Below, one piece after another: positions 47,300 through 58,940 of a stretch of DNA of 64,000 nucleotides (position 1 is the first letter of the stretch; every line of letters begins with the position of its first letter). This DNA is from Owenia fusiformis (Eukaryota > Annelida > Polychaeta > Sabellida > Oweniidae), in the NCBI GenBank assembly GCA_903813345.2, contig CAIIXF020000002.1, positions 25,248,455 to 25,312,454 on the forward strand, given 5' to 3'. The position numbers were made by a program, and so were the translations under genes. The notes under the pieces are model-generated. The model made no database searches and was not told the DNA's origin. It worked only from the letters and a program-made list of their open reading frames with translations.

Positions 47300-47410
47300 A
47301 CGTTTTCGTTCATTGCACGATCTTATCACCGGGTATAATGAGCAAACTTGATTCGACTTGGTAATGTCACTTCGTTCATTACACGATATTATCCTCGGGT
47401 ACTATGGACA
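47300..47410. repeat. Diverged tandem duplication of about 66 bp
   Basis: TTCGTTCATTGCACGATCTT near 47305 is repeated as TTCGTTCATTACACGATATT near 47371, with CGGGTA and ACTTGAT following in both. Confidence 0.6.
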
Positions 47411-47645
47411 TACTTGATACTACTCGGGAAAAAAACATAGTCATAAGCTGGCAAAGTGCATAATTTGCTTTCATTTGACTCGCTTTAGACATGAAGACAC
47501 CACATGCCTGGACATGTACAGGTAGATAAAAATCTGGGCTCAATGATTCATTGAAATTTTCCAGACTTGGCCTTGGAAGAACGATGCTCATGTCGTCTGG
47601 GTCAACCTCGATCGATTGATTAGAGTGATTCATTATATACATCAA
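47379..47645 (-). CDS. Unrecognised open frame with protein-like composition
   Basis: 88 codons on the minus strand, with DPDDMSIVLPRPSLENF and FYLPVHVQACGVFMSKA. Not recognised. The mixed polar and hydrophobic composition is less AT-driven than most frames here, but its end overlaps a tandem duplication and no splice partner is visible. Could be a chance frame. Confidence 0.2.
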   Translation of the reverse strand: MMYIMNHSNQSIEVDPDDMSIVLPRPSLENFNESLSPDFYLPVHVQACGVFMSKASQMKANYALCQLMTMFFSRVVSSMSIVPEDNIV

Positions 47646-49834
47646 GAATTATCCAAATGTTAAAGAATCAATTCGCAAATGAACAGAAAATCTATGTTTT
47701 CTATAGAAACATCGAATTATCATTCGATCTATTGTCAGATGCAAACATGACGTAACATAGTTACGCATTTCCCGACACATGTTACGCAATATTTTTGTTA
47801 ACATATTGACCCAACTTGAATTCTAGCACCACGATGTTACTTCGAAGTCCAAGCTCTGGAATTTATAAACAGGGTTAATCTAACACCAAGCTTAAAAGAT
47901 TCACTTGCCGTTTTTGCCATGAGGTCGAGCTCCAAACGAAGGTTTATATAAGAAGTCGTTTAAAATATTGATTCGATATGTTAGACTTTATGAAAAGCTA
48001 CTACTAGGCTACTATATAAATATTGATCAAAATCAGATTCGCCTAGCTAATCCGAACTTGGAAAAATGTTGATATTCCACCGTGACGTTATCATTGATAT
48101 CACAGCGTACATATCTAGAGGCGTCTGTAAAGTGTATTTTTGAAACTGCTTCTAAAGAACTTGCTATTTGATTCATGACGTTGATTGAAGACGAAATCAG
48201 TACCCCGGGCGCTAATCAGATCCAATGAAAATTTCTATTTCCTAAATTGAAGACCATGTTTCTAGTGAGGCATGAGCTATGGGAAAATCATCGTTTCAGC
48301 ATGTTTATGTGTTTTTAATTTGAGAGTCACAGAAGCACCCGTCTGTGTAGCTCGAAAAAGATTTCCACTTCGCAGTTAGAACATAATGTGTATCTCATGC
48401 GGAAATTCAAAGCAATTATATTATACATTCATCTATCGCATACATATTTTACCCATACATAAAGGGGTAACTTGTTCAAATCTGGTACTGCGTTCTGCTT
48501 GAACAACCATCGAAGAGTTCGGGTTTACTCGGATGTAATATTTCTATGATGGAATTTAATAAGTTAATTCCTAATCCGATTACGGCCAGCTTACTTATAT
48601 GTCTGGATGTTAACGTAATTCTTACAAAAAATGTTACATTAACATGTTCAGACAGTTCCCAGAAACCATGTAAAGTTGAATTCCAAGGCCAGACCACGCG
48701 GTACTTAAATATTCTATTAAATACATTTTTATTGTAATACAGTTTATACAAAGTATTATACAAAGATGTAAAAAAAATCATTATATTATTTTGGGGTTGC
48801 ACTTTTGATTTACTGAATTAGCTAGTTGGGCCGGCAGGTAGGTACCAGTTGCATCACCAGGTGGTTAACTCAAACCACTTTGACCACTTTGGTATTTATA
48901 CCCAGAGTCTAGGTATAAATTACACTGCGCGCAGAGTCAAGTTATAAACTGAAGACGAAGCTCTCTTTTGAAAAACAAAGTCGAACGAATACAAAGGGTA
49001 CCATTTATAATGCGCCCAGTCAAAAAAATCACAATGTATCTTTTTAATATAAAAAGGGATATCTCCTTTCCTTTGGATATCTCCTTTCCTTTGGCGGACA
49101 ACGATCAGTTGGATTCCTATATGGTCATGTAAGCCTTATGTGGATCGAGCACATGAGTACCACGTGATCGAATATGAAGTCTGAACTTTGGGAGATCTCC
49201 CCCCCCCCCCTGGTCCTGTTCTATCATGGAAATCAACTACAAGGTAACCGCATTCTTTGTGTATCAGCCAGGTCAAAATAGAGAAAGGTCTGTGAGCCAA
49301 ATCCCACGGGGACCGCTGAGTATCTTACGATAAAGAAGACTTCATCACCTGAACTGATAAAGGCTTACCGATAATATATACGGGTTACCTCGACTGATGA
49401 TTTAAACTTAAAGTACATTGGGCAACATTTGAAAACACAACAACGAGTGAAAGTCCACAGACGTGAGCTGAGAGAAATAATTGATTGGTCTAAAGGGATT
49501 GTTGACCCTCATCGATGCGGTATTTTCTGGTCGAGATTGAGTATTAGATATTCTATAAATAAAGAGAGGGGAAACATTTGAATCAAGTCACACTTATCTA
49601 TACACAATAAACCGAATTTAAAAATTACAACAATGTCGCTAAGAGAAAGAATACGTGATATATACTTTAAACTATGAAAATATCGTATCGACCGTCATTT
49701 GCAGTCTAACATCATTGCATTGATACCAATATTTATATTATGTTAAAATATCAAATATGCTTGAAACAGATCTAATGCGTACGTTTATTCGCCCGATTTG
49801 TTTGAGTAATACAAGGGCCATTGGCTTTCTGATG
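47646..49834. other. Intergenic stretch, no gene seen
   Basis: Includes an 18-bp perfect duplication (GATATCTCCTTTCCTTTG, 49058-49093) and a C homopolymer near 49199-49210. A 108-codon minus-strand frame at 48802-48476 has no recognisable domain. Confidence 0.45.
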
Positions 49835-50052
49835 GTACACTCCCCTCCATTAGTACGAGTTAGACAACCGGAAGTACCATTTTGGATCACTTATTAAACC
49901 TGTTTAAAGTTTGACGATCTAAAAAGATTCATCGAAGTCATTTCGCGAACAATTGTAATTAAGGAACTTAATCAAGATCCAAACATTAATGTGATTTGAT
50001 AATGCTATCCAATGACAATTTCCAGTTTCCACACTTATGGAGGGGAGCGTAG
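49835..50052. mobile_element. Inverted-repeat element with CTCCCCTCC ends, copy 2
   Basis: The left end is GTACACTCCCCTCCATTAGT and the right end CACTTATGGAGGGGAGCGTA, about 218 bp. Shares its ends with the 35327-35802 element. Non-coding. Confidence 0.65.
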
Positions 50053-50521
50053 ATCTCATGTTTTCATTTCTATACCATAGATTGCTACGAGCTATGATTG
50101 AGTAGTTCTAAATAAAACTTGACATTTACAAAATAATCGAAATATTTAGCATGATTAACGCCACATTGAGTCAGCTTTATAATCAACACTCACAGAACTT
50201 TAACCTGTTTTATATTTGCATTTGTTGATGCAGCAGTTTTTCATGATCATTTAGTCAATTGCAAATGGTTTACGAATGAATTGTCTCTCGTGGGGTTAGT
50301 TAAACCTGAAGACATTTAACTTGGATTGTGTTTTCACACCTTTTTGGTTTCAATTTTCAATCGTGTCGGGTTAAGTGAGCATCCTTAGATTTAACTTAGG
50401 TTCGTAAAGACGAGTATGGCAGACGGTAGTTTATAACTAGACTCTACGCGCACGGTAGTTATCGCACGTGTCGATTTTTAAGCTTGTATATTTCAGCTTC
50501 ATATTGAGTTAGAAACTCATG

Positions 50522-50690
50522 CCCAAGTCACATTTGATCTACGGCAACCGTACGGCGCCCAAAGCTTCCCAAAATCGAGAGAAATATGCAGCACAAAATA
50601 AAGGGATAAGCAATTTTATACATTTTCTATCTTGATTTTGTAAGACTACGGCCACCGTACGGTCGAAGTCCGGCAAATGTGACTCTTTAT
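50522..50690. mobile_element. MITE family 1, copy at 50.5 kb (opposite orientation)
   Basis: The left end is AGTCACATTTGATCTACGGC and the right end GGCAAATGTGACT. The core AAAATCGAGAGAAATATGCA is the inverse of the core in the 30.7-kb copy. Confidence 0.8.
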
Positions 50691-51604
50691 CCGGTATTGA
50701 ATGAGTAACTTCAGAGAGGTATTTGAAACTAACTAAAAGTTATAATTACATGTTGATGCCGCACACTTTTAAATTCTACACTTTAATGACATTTTAAACG
50801 CAATGGAATGTCTGTTTCTATCCTTCCTTATCATTCTTTCCCTCTGATTAATCTATCTATTTATCCAATAATAGATTATTCAACGAGCCATCATCCAAAC
50901 TATCCTATACACTGCCTTGACTTAGATTATAAAACATAGTACTATAATATGTCTAACGTTAGCAATTCATATACCGTTTGTACCGTACTTTTGTCTGACC
51001 GAAAGCTAACATGACAGCACCGCGTGCCTTTGTGAAATGGCCTTTTGACGTACGGACTTATTCTCCAGGGGATTTTATACGAAGTGTTACCGACAAATAT
51101 AGAAATCAATAGGAAAGTAATTTAGCACATTTGTTCCGACTAAGTATTCGCAAAGACCTGATCGGATCTTGAATTAGATGCTACTCTAGTGGAATCGTAC
51201 TTTGATATCACTTTAACCGGTGGTTCGTCTTTTATTAGTGCGGAAAAAGCAAGCAGACAACTATTAAAAACTACCGCACTATTTTAGTAGAAAGCAATTG
51301 CAAAATGTGCTAAATGAGTAAATTGTACTAAATCAATGGATGTCTACATTTATCATAGACAATATATGTACACAAATGACGTCATCCCGTCTCGGTCTAA
51401 ATGACTATATCACTGATTCAATACGTCTAACATATATCAATTAACACCGTCCTATTTCTTTAATAAAATGTATCTGTATCATTGACTCCATTTATCAAAC
51501 ATATTTAATAAAAATGACATACTTATTTACGTTTGTCTCCATTTATTAGTATTTATTACAATGGTCGATACTCTAATGCACATTTTAAATTGAACAACTA
51601 AAAA

Positions 51605-51927
51605 CCTCAGTCCAAGGGGGATTTGGCTCCCAGGATCGAACATCGATATTTTCCGACAATGAAAAAGTCGAAGTGTCGTTATTTTCTGAAATATTTACCG
51701 ATCATAAATTAAAAATAAACAGTTCAGAAGATTCATACCGATATCTCGATCATTTCTTGTGAGTTTGGGAATTTTTCGTCAAGAAATAAGACCAAAATTC
51801 ACGATTCAAATGTTGAAGTGAACAAAATGGCGGCCGTTTGAATTCAAATTTTGTATCACGACATCTCCATATATGGCACAGAATATCGATGTTGCACTCT
51901 GGGAGTCAATCCTCTTTGACCTCAGTC
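51605..51927. mobile_element. hAT-like non-autonomous element, copy 1 (nested)
   Basis: About 307 bp, with inverted ends CAAGGGGGATTTGGCTCCCA and TCTGGGAGTCAATCCTCTTTG. It is flanked by the direct repeat CCTCAGTC (51605-51612 and 51920-51927), a target duplication of 8-9 bp as made by hAT transposases. The interior is non-coding and is shared, inverted, with copy 2 at 62.3 kb. Confidence 0.8.
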
Positions 51928-52093
51928 GTTATGCTTTACGGTGGGCGTACGGCGACCGTAGTTTCACAAAATCAATATTGAAAGTCTACATCGTACGGCT
52001 TATCCCTATATGTTATGCTTCAAGTTTCTCTGATTTTTGGAAGCTACGGCCGCTGTACGGTTGCCGTAGATCAAATATGACTGAGGCATTACA
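51920..52093. mobile_element. MITE family 1, copy at 52.0 kb, interrupted at its left end
   Basis: The core CTACATCGTACGGCTTATCC and the right end GATCAAATATGACTGAGGCA match the family. Its left tip CCTCAGTC is duplicated on both sides of the hAT-like element at 51613-51919, showing that the latter inserted into this MITE. Confidence 0.78.
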
Positions 52094-52603
52094 ATGTATA
52101 GCAATTATTCATTTCAGGAAAGTATTTTGAATTCAGAGAATCGCACAACTTATTTAGATGCAGAACATAGGTTTACAGCAGACATAAATAACCCGTTCGT
52201 TCAGCACAATTGCCAAACGAATATGATTTTACGGGTGGTAACAAGCTTTTTATCATTAAATGCTTGGCGGGCGCGTAATTAATAAATAGTGTATGCGTCG
52301 TTACTTGATGGAAAACGACACACCCGGGAAATAACGTTCTTCCATCAAATGACTGTTCGAGTTAGCAACTGCACTCCACAGAGTCGTCCATTATATTAGC
52401 CTATAGACGTATCATGCGGAATCCAATACAAGTACGAAAATAATGTAATAACTCTAAATATGTGCTTGTCATTTTTCTGAGAATGTAATATAATAGTATA
52501 TTCAGGGTTCAATTTTCCTGTTTTTGTAAGGATTTTAATCCTTTCTGCTGAGTATCACGTGACAAGAGTGATTTACCTTAAATGACACATTTACCATAAT
52601 TAG

Positions 52604-52990
52604 TGAAACTAGTTATGATAGAATGAGCTGCCATGAGGTGACTTGAAAAACGAATGTCATCATGGGATAAGTTGTCAAATGATGAACTGCCTCATGATAG
52701 GAAACAAGTTATAATGGAATAAGTCGCCATTGTCATCGTCATTGAGTTGCATTGAAATGATAAGAGTTATCATCAAAATAAATTGTCATGGGGTGAGATG
52801 ACCAAAAATGACGGGATGAGCTGTCATGGGGTGAGGTGAGTTGATAAGAAAATGTTTATAATGGGATGAGTTGTCATGGGACGAGTTGCTTTGAAATAGA
52901 AATAGTTAGCATGGGATCACTTATCATGGAATGGGTTGCACTGAAATAAGGATATAGTTATCATGGAATTAATTGTCATTGTTCGATCGA
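52604..52990. repeat. Degenerate ancestor-like array related to the 54.4-kb minisatellite
   Basis: Irregular repeats of GGGATGAGTTGTCATGGGGTGAGTTG with variable spacers ending in GAAATA or GATAAG. The same words form the regular 50-bp units at 54.42-55.35 kb. Confidence 0.7.
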
Positions 52991-54423
52991 TGTATTGACA
53001 ATCCTTCACATAAGGTGAGATAATATCTGTGAATGACATCTGTACTTCTTGATCTTGCTGTTTCGAAATCTCTTACCTGGATACTAGGCTTCAGGCACTC
53101 ATTACGTAATGTTTCTTATAATACATTCAATTATCATTCCAATCGGAATCATAGAAATTGCAGTTTCAATTCAACAAGGCTTTCAGCATTGATATTTATC
53201 CTAGATAAACCCTTTAATTATGTCTCGGCTCGTGTTAAGCATTGGCTATAGGTAATTATTATACCATCCCATAAGGGTAACGTTGGTCACAGTTGCTTAA
53301 TTATAGCTTTCTCGTTTAATACTCGACTAACTATCAAATTAACAGGTATTTCAATAAAATTTGGAATGCTGCTATATGCCTGTTCCTTTAAATAAAAAAA
53401 TTGCCAATGGTATAAAATTTCTTGACCACTAACGTTTAACCAATACTGTATTGTAAAATGTACGTTTACCATGTAACTGCATTGTAATGGTTTTTTGCAA
53501 TTGCTTTAACATGTTTTTTCTTCTCTGAAATAAAGAAAATTGAATAAAAAAAGTTTCTCTTACTACATTCTTCATGTTCAGGTCAACTTAGCTTCCCGAA
53601 GATGATTTTATACTTCAGGGTTATACTATATACCTGTATTTTCTTCTCGAGGGAATAGAAGCAGACATGGCTTTAGAAATCGTTGGAAATCTTACACAAC
53701 AACCAATAGATCCCTTGCAAGTAAAATCCTCACTGGTATCAAGTTGACCAAAAGCTTCCTGCTCAACCCCCCCCCCCCCTCCTTGATGACCTTATCTATC
53801 ATTTTCTTTTCTACCATCGTCTACCTTGTTTTGAAAAAAACATCTGAATATTCATTCAAATAGGTTCGGTTTCACAGACAATTGTACTGTAAGAGCCTTT
53901 AAGGACTGATAGCGATTATCTTACTTGCTTCGATTGAATTCTTACGTTAGGAGAGCCGTAGCGATTAGCCCAAGCTATTCAGCAAATCCATGAACGATGT
54001 CGATACGCATTATAGTAATAAAAGTCAAACAAGGCGTTGTTTGCATCGACTCCAGGAAGCAGAAGTCAATAATTGAAGAACAAAGCGAGTTATTACACTT
54101 TTTATCCTCGATTTGTTCTTCTGAATAAAATCGTAAACTAGGTTTAATAAAACCGAGAGTAAGTCGACTGAGAATGGTATGGGTATAGTATTTTCAAAAT
54201 AAATTGTCTTTGTATGGGTAAGCTTCAGATAGAGATAAAGTGTTGATATTGTGAGAAAAAAGAAAGCGTACGACTGATTTTAAGGGAGCGACCCAAACAT
54301 CTCAAAATAATCCAATGTAAAAGTAACGGTATCCAGCGCCCTTCTATTTTCCCATTCAGATGTCATTATCACGACACAAACTCATTTACATATATTGCAT
54401 ACAATGCATTTTAAATAACGAGA
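52991..54423. other. Intergenic stretch between the two related arrays, no gene seen
   Basis: Contains a C homopolymer at about 53767-53780 and otherwise AT-rich sequence. Confidence 0.5.
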
Positions 54424-55350
54424 AAATACTTTGGGTGAGTTGGCTCGAGATGAAATACTAGTTATCATGGGATTAGATGTCATGTGGTGAGTTGGCTCTA
54501 AATGAAACTATATATTCTTGGATAAGTTATGGGTTGGGTTGGCTCGAGGTGATCTATTTATTCTGGGATAGGTTGTCATGGAGTGGATTGACTCGAAACA
54601 TATGTATTCTTGGATAAGTTGTCATGGGGTGGGTTAGCGCGAGAAAAAAACTATTCATTCTCGGATAAGTTGTCATGGGGTGGGTTAGCTCGAGATGAAA
54701 CTATTTATTTTAGAATAAGTTGTCATGGAGTGGGTTAGCTCGAGAAAAAACTATTTATTCTCGGATAAGTTGTCATGGGGTGGGTTAGCTCGAGATGAAA
54801 CTATTTATTTTCGGAAAAGTTGTCATGGGGTGGGTTAGCTCGAGATGAAACTATTTATTCTCGGATAAGTTGTCATGGGGTGGGTTGGCTCGAGATAAAA
54901 CTATTTATTCTCGGATAAGTGTCATGGGGTGGGTTGGCTCGAGATGAAACTATTTATTCTGGGATAAGTTGTCATGGGGTGGGTTAGCTCGAGATGAAAC
55001 TATTTATTCTGGGATAAGTTGTCATGGGGTGGGTTAGCTCGAGATGAAACTAGTTATCATGGGATAAGTGTCATGGGATGAGTTGGCTCGAGATGAAACT
55101 ATTTATTCTCGGATAAGTTGTCATGGGGTGTGTTGGCTCGAGATGAAACTATTTATTCTGGGATAAGTTGTCATGGGGTGGGTTAGCTCGAGATGAAACT
55201 ATTTATTCTCGGATAAGTGTCATGGGATGAGTTGGCTCGAGATGAAACTAGTTATCATAGCATTAGTTTTCATGGGCTGAGTTGCTTTGCGAAGAAAAAT
55301 AAAATATTTCTCATGGAATGGGTTAAACTTGGGGTTCGTTGTCATGGGGT
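54424..55350. repeat. 50-bp minisatellite, about 18 units
   Basis: Units contain GCTCGAGATGAAACTATTTA, TTCTCGGATAAGTTGTC and ATGGGGTGGGTTAG. Most units are 50 bp. Some are shorter because AAGTTGTC has become AAGTGTC, and a few carry AACTAGTTATCATGGG variants in the middle. The centre of the array is most uniform and the edges most diverged. Confidence 0.92.
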
Positions 55351-55699
55351 GAGTTGAAATAAAAATGATGATAAAAAGGTGATCTTACAATAAGATGTGT
55401 AGAAATAGATGACTTCGGATATGTTGTTTGCAAGAAATGTGTAATATTCTTCGATGAAATTAGTATGCTGGAATTTATTCTACAAGGAATGAACCAGTCT
55501 TGCAATAAGTTTTGATTATAAAAAATCTTCTCAAGACTACTTTGGTTGCATTAAAATAGTTTGTCTTTGAATGAGTTGATTTCAAATGGGCAAGTGTATG
55601 TATTTTGATATATTGATTTGGAATGAATACCGTTTTTAAAACATACATTTTCTTATGGATAAGTCGTTTATCATAATATGGAGTGGGTGTCCTATGACA

Positions 55700-55768
55700 T
55701 TCTAAAACTGACCAAAGCAATATACTAAAATACTTCCGGTTTCCAAATTTATGAAGGGGAGTGTATAC
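55700..55768. mobile_element. Single end of the CTCCCCTCC element family
   Basis: TCCAAATTTATGAAGGGGAG followed by TGTATACCAG matches the right ends at 35802 and 50052 (including the preceding TTCCGGTTTCC-type sequence). No left end was found, so it is a fragment. Confidence 0.5.
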
Positions 55769-57177
55769 CAGATCGTTCAATAAGTTCACGGAAAATGCTC
55801 TTATTTCAAAGGTTAAGTGTTAATTTCTAATATATTTCCTGACATGATCTAACTTCGAAAACATGTACAGACACAAAGATCGGAGTTCTCTAGAGGCGTT
55901 GGGATGATATTTCCATCTGTCAATTTCCATAAAGTAGGCATGGTCTAAATTATAGACAATTTCGTATAACAAGAGTCAGTAGGCTGCTTATTGCATTAAA
56001 CCCGCGCAATAAAACAAAACTTTTAGGTCAGGTTTTCCAAGAAACGTACAATTTGTAATGGGAATGATGTTAAGTAGAATGCATTCGTAAATAGACGTTA
56101 AGTATGCAGTTTATATTCTAAACTGACATATAGACCCTAATTTGAGCTTTAAAAGCATTGTGGGAGTTTATAAATTTACGATTGTCAGCATATGCATATA
56201 TGCAAGGTATCTGAATCAAAGCTAATGCTCCCTTTGGCCGTGAACATAAAGCCCCTATAGGTTAGCATTTGCAATGTTTAGCTGAATATTTATGTCATAA
56301 TAAAGGTTGTGATCGAACAGTTCATTTTTCTGAAATGAAATATACCTAAATTAAAACATGGCACCGAATTAATGTGTAAGAAAGTGCAAAAATTCAAATT
56401 TAAAAAGGAAGGTCTTTGAAATAACCAGAAAGACATCGCTTAACGCATACTTAAATTTGTAAGGGTCTTCGAGGCATATTGATGATATTGGCGTTTCTGA
56501 TAGCTTTCATCAGTATTTTAGATTAAAAGCAGACGTTTTGATGTAATTCGAAAGCCCAATATAAACAATGGATAATTTGGGCAATTTATCCAAATTGATC
56601 TCGCTATTTACTAGAAGATATGATCTATATCAAGTTGTACGTTGAGCCCGCCACGATGACCTGCAATGTTTGATTTAACTAAAAGTCTATATCAATGGAT
56701 TAGAAATGAGCATAGACTTTAGACTATGCCATCCAAGCAGAGCAGGGGAGAGGAAGAGGACTACGATCGAAAAATCAATTTGAGGAATCTTATTTTCAGT
56801 TCGGAAATCCCAAAATCTTCCCGAGGAATAGGCACTCCCACAACGGAAATGCCTCGAGATAAGAAATGTTAGTGGATTTGTTTGCGTTAGCTTCCATGAA
56901 TCCGCAATGGTGGGAAAAGGAGGTGTTTGACATTGTTTCTTTCTGCTGTTCTTTATACAATTGTACTGTATTGGTCCTTTATTTTCCTCATGATCAGTTT
57001 TGCTTTGTTTATTTTCCTCGCTGTACACTGCTACTCGCGTCTGTCTGCTCTGTTTCTCTTTTGACACATGTATTCACACATTGACGAATGACAGTGCTGT
57101 CTCACAGTGCCGAACCCATTCACAAAAACATTACTGTAACAATGTCATTGTTTCTGGTAATAACATATAAATTAAGT
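55769..57177. other. Intergenic stretch, no gene seen
   Basis: AT-rich. A 126-codon minus-strand frame (57067-56687) has no recognisable domain and no family resemblance. Confidence 0.45.
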
Positions 57178-57465
57178 TAAAAAAATTCCCTGATAAAATT
57201 TCAAATAGGAAAAAAAGAAATGAGTTCTTTGAAAAATTGGAAATAGAGAGTCTGACTTTAAGTGACATTTTTAAAAGTAAAAGATACACTAAGATGTTTG
57301 GTCAGTATTTAATTGACATAATGCAGATCAGGAAAGACTTTATTTTAAACAATAACTAGTTATTTTAAAATGTTCAAATGTGTCTCATAAGCCCAGATAG
57401 GGCTGGTTGTATGATATGATACAAGTGACACTTTAATAAAATAAATAAATAAATAAATAATACTA
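57178..57465 (+). mobile_element. 3' end of a second LINE with (AAAT)n tail
   Basis: An open frame of about 60 codons ending at TAG 57357-57359 contains YTKMFGQYLIDIMQIRKDF, a pattern like the last residues of LINE ORFs (FG.Y.I.....R...). It is followed by about 60 nt of 3' UTR and a run of AAAT units (57437-57460), the usual tail of CR1/L2-type elements. 5'-truncated and not functional. Confidence 0.55.
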
Positions 57466-57674
57466 GATTTGGTAATCAGAGTTGCAAACTATGACCAACC
57501 GAGTTGTTCTTAACCCGAACAACAAGGGCGATATTTTCTAATTAAATGACGCTAACCTGTTGTCTGTAATGCATTTATACACCCGTATGCATGTCAATAT
57601 ACATTCAGTATGATCCACACGCTTGGGTGATAAACAGTACGACAGCTGTATTTGATATGCGGGCTGCGTCTCAC

Positions 57675-58535
57675 TTTTCAGCTTGTCTACAGGTTTCCAG
57701 CCAAACCATTTGAGGGATTCATCTGAAATTTTCAGGGATGTTTCTACATATCAAAGTCAAGAACTGATTAGTTTTGGGGCATTCTGGGTAAATTTTAAGG
57801 TGGCCATTTTGGATTTTCCGTCCTAAAATCTTCACTTTCAAGACTTGTCTACAGGTTTTCAGCCAAACCATTTGAGGGATTCATCTGAAATTTTCAGGGA
57901 TGTTTCTACATATCAACGTCAAGAACTGAATAGTTTTTGGGCATTCTGGGTAAATTTTAAGGTGGCCATTTTGGATTTTCCGTCCTAAAATCTTTACTTT
58001 CAAGACTTGTCTACAGGTTTCCAGTCAAACCTTTTGAGGGATTCATCTGAAATTTTCAGGGATGTTTCTACAAATAAATGTCAAGAACTGATTCGTTTTC
58101 GGGCATTCTGGATAAATTTTAAGGTGGCCAGTTTGGATTTTCTGTCCTAAAATCTTCACATTCAAGACTTGTCTACAGATTTTCAGCCAAACCATTTGAG
58201 GGATTCATCTGAAATTTTCAGAGATGTTTCTACATATCAACGTCAAGAACTGATTGGTTTTTCGGCATTCTGGGTAAATTTTAAGGTGGCCATTTTGGAT
58301 TTTCCGTCCTAAAATCTTCACTTTCAAGACTTGTCTACAGATTTTCAGCCAAACCATTTGAGGGATTCATCTGAAATTTTCAGGGATGTTTCTACATATC
58401 AACGTCAAGAACTGATTAGTTTTTGGGCATTCTGGGTAAATGTTAAGGCTGCCATTTTAGATTTTCCGTCCTAAAATCTTGTCTATCGAGGCTTGTCTAC
58501 AGGTTTCCAGCCAAACCGTTCAAATTTTTACATAT
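57675..58535. repeat. 162-bp satellite, five units plus a partial
   Basis: CTTGTCTACAG recurs at 57682, 57844, 58006, 58168, 58330 and 58492, exactly 162 bp each time. Units contain CCATTTGAGGGATTCATCTG, CTACATATCAACGTCAAGAA and GGTGGCCATTTTGGATTTTC, with only a few substitutions and no length change. The rigid length contrasts with the other arrays here. Confidence 0.93.
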
Positions 58536-58783
58536 GTTACACAGTGATAAGTTCTAGAGCTGATTAACTTTTCTGCGGCCATCTTGCTTTCCTGGTCAAC
58601 AAGACCACAATGCTGTGTTTTAGGTACGATATTGTTCACGTCTGTGCCTTGTTTTCTTTTTCTACGAATGGTATCACATTTTCAAAGATTGTATTATTTA
58701 AAGCAATAAATTGAGCACATTTTCAGAAAAATTCAAAAGATTCTGTTCAGTGACCTTTCCTAAGCTCCTACTTATAGCTATTT

Positions 58784-58940
58784 TCCAGTCACATTTTTAG
58801 AGGGCTGAAAAAGTTATTTCATCAAGTTTATGATCATTCTGTTCATGTACATTGTGATCCTGGTCCTGTAAATGATATGTGGAACTATTTGAATTGACTG
58901 GAGGTCAAAACAGAACTCTGTTATCTTTGTTCAAAAAATG
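58784..58940. repeat. Second copy of the repeat arm found at 4380-4530
   Basis: Shares GGGCTGAAAAAGTTATTTCA, CATTGTGATCCTGGTC and AAATGATATGTGGAA with the right arm of the 4039-4484 element, in the same orientation, with scattered substitutions. A matching left arm was not found, so this may be a truncated copy. Confidence 0.6.

Noticed and set aside
48476-48802. 108-residue minus-strand frame
   Set aside because: No recognisable family or supporting sites. Kept only as intergenic.
56687-57067. 126-residue minus-strand frame
   Set aside because: No domain, no splice or promoter context, and a composition typical of chance frames in this DNA.
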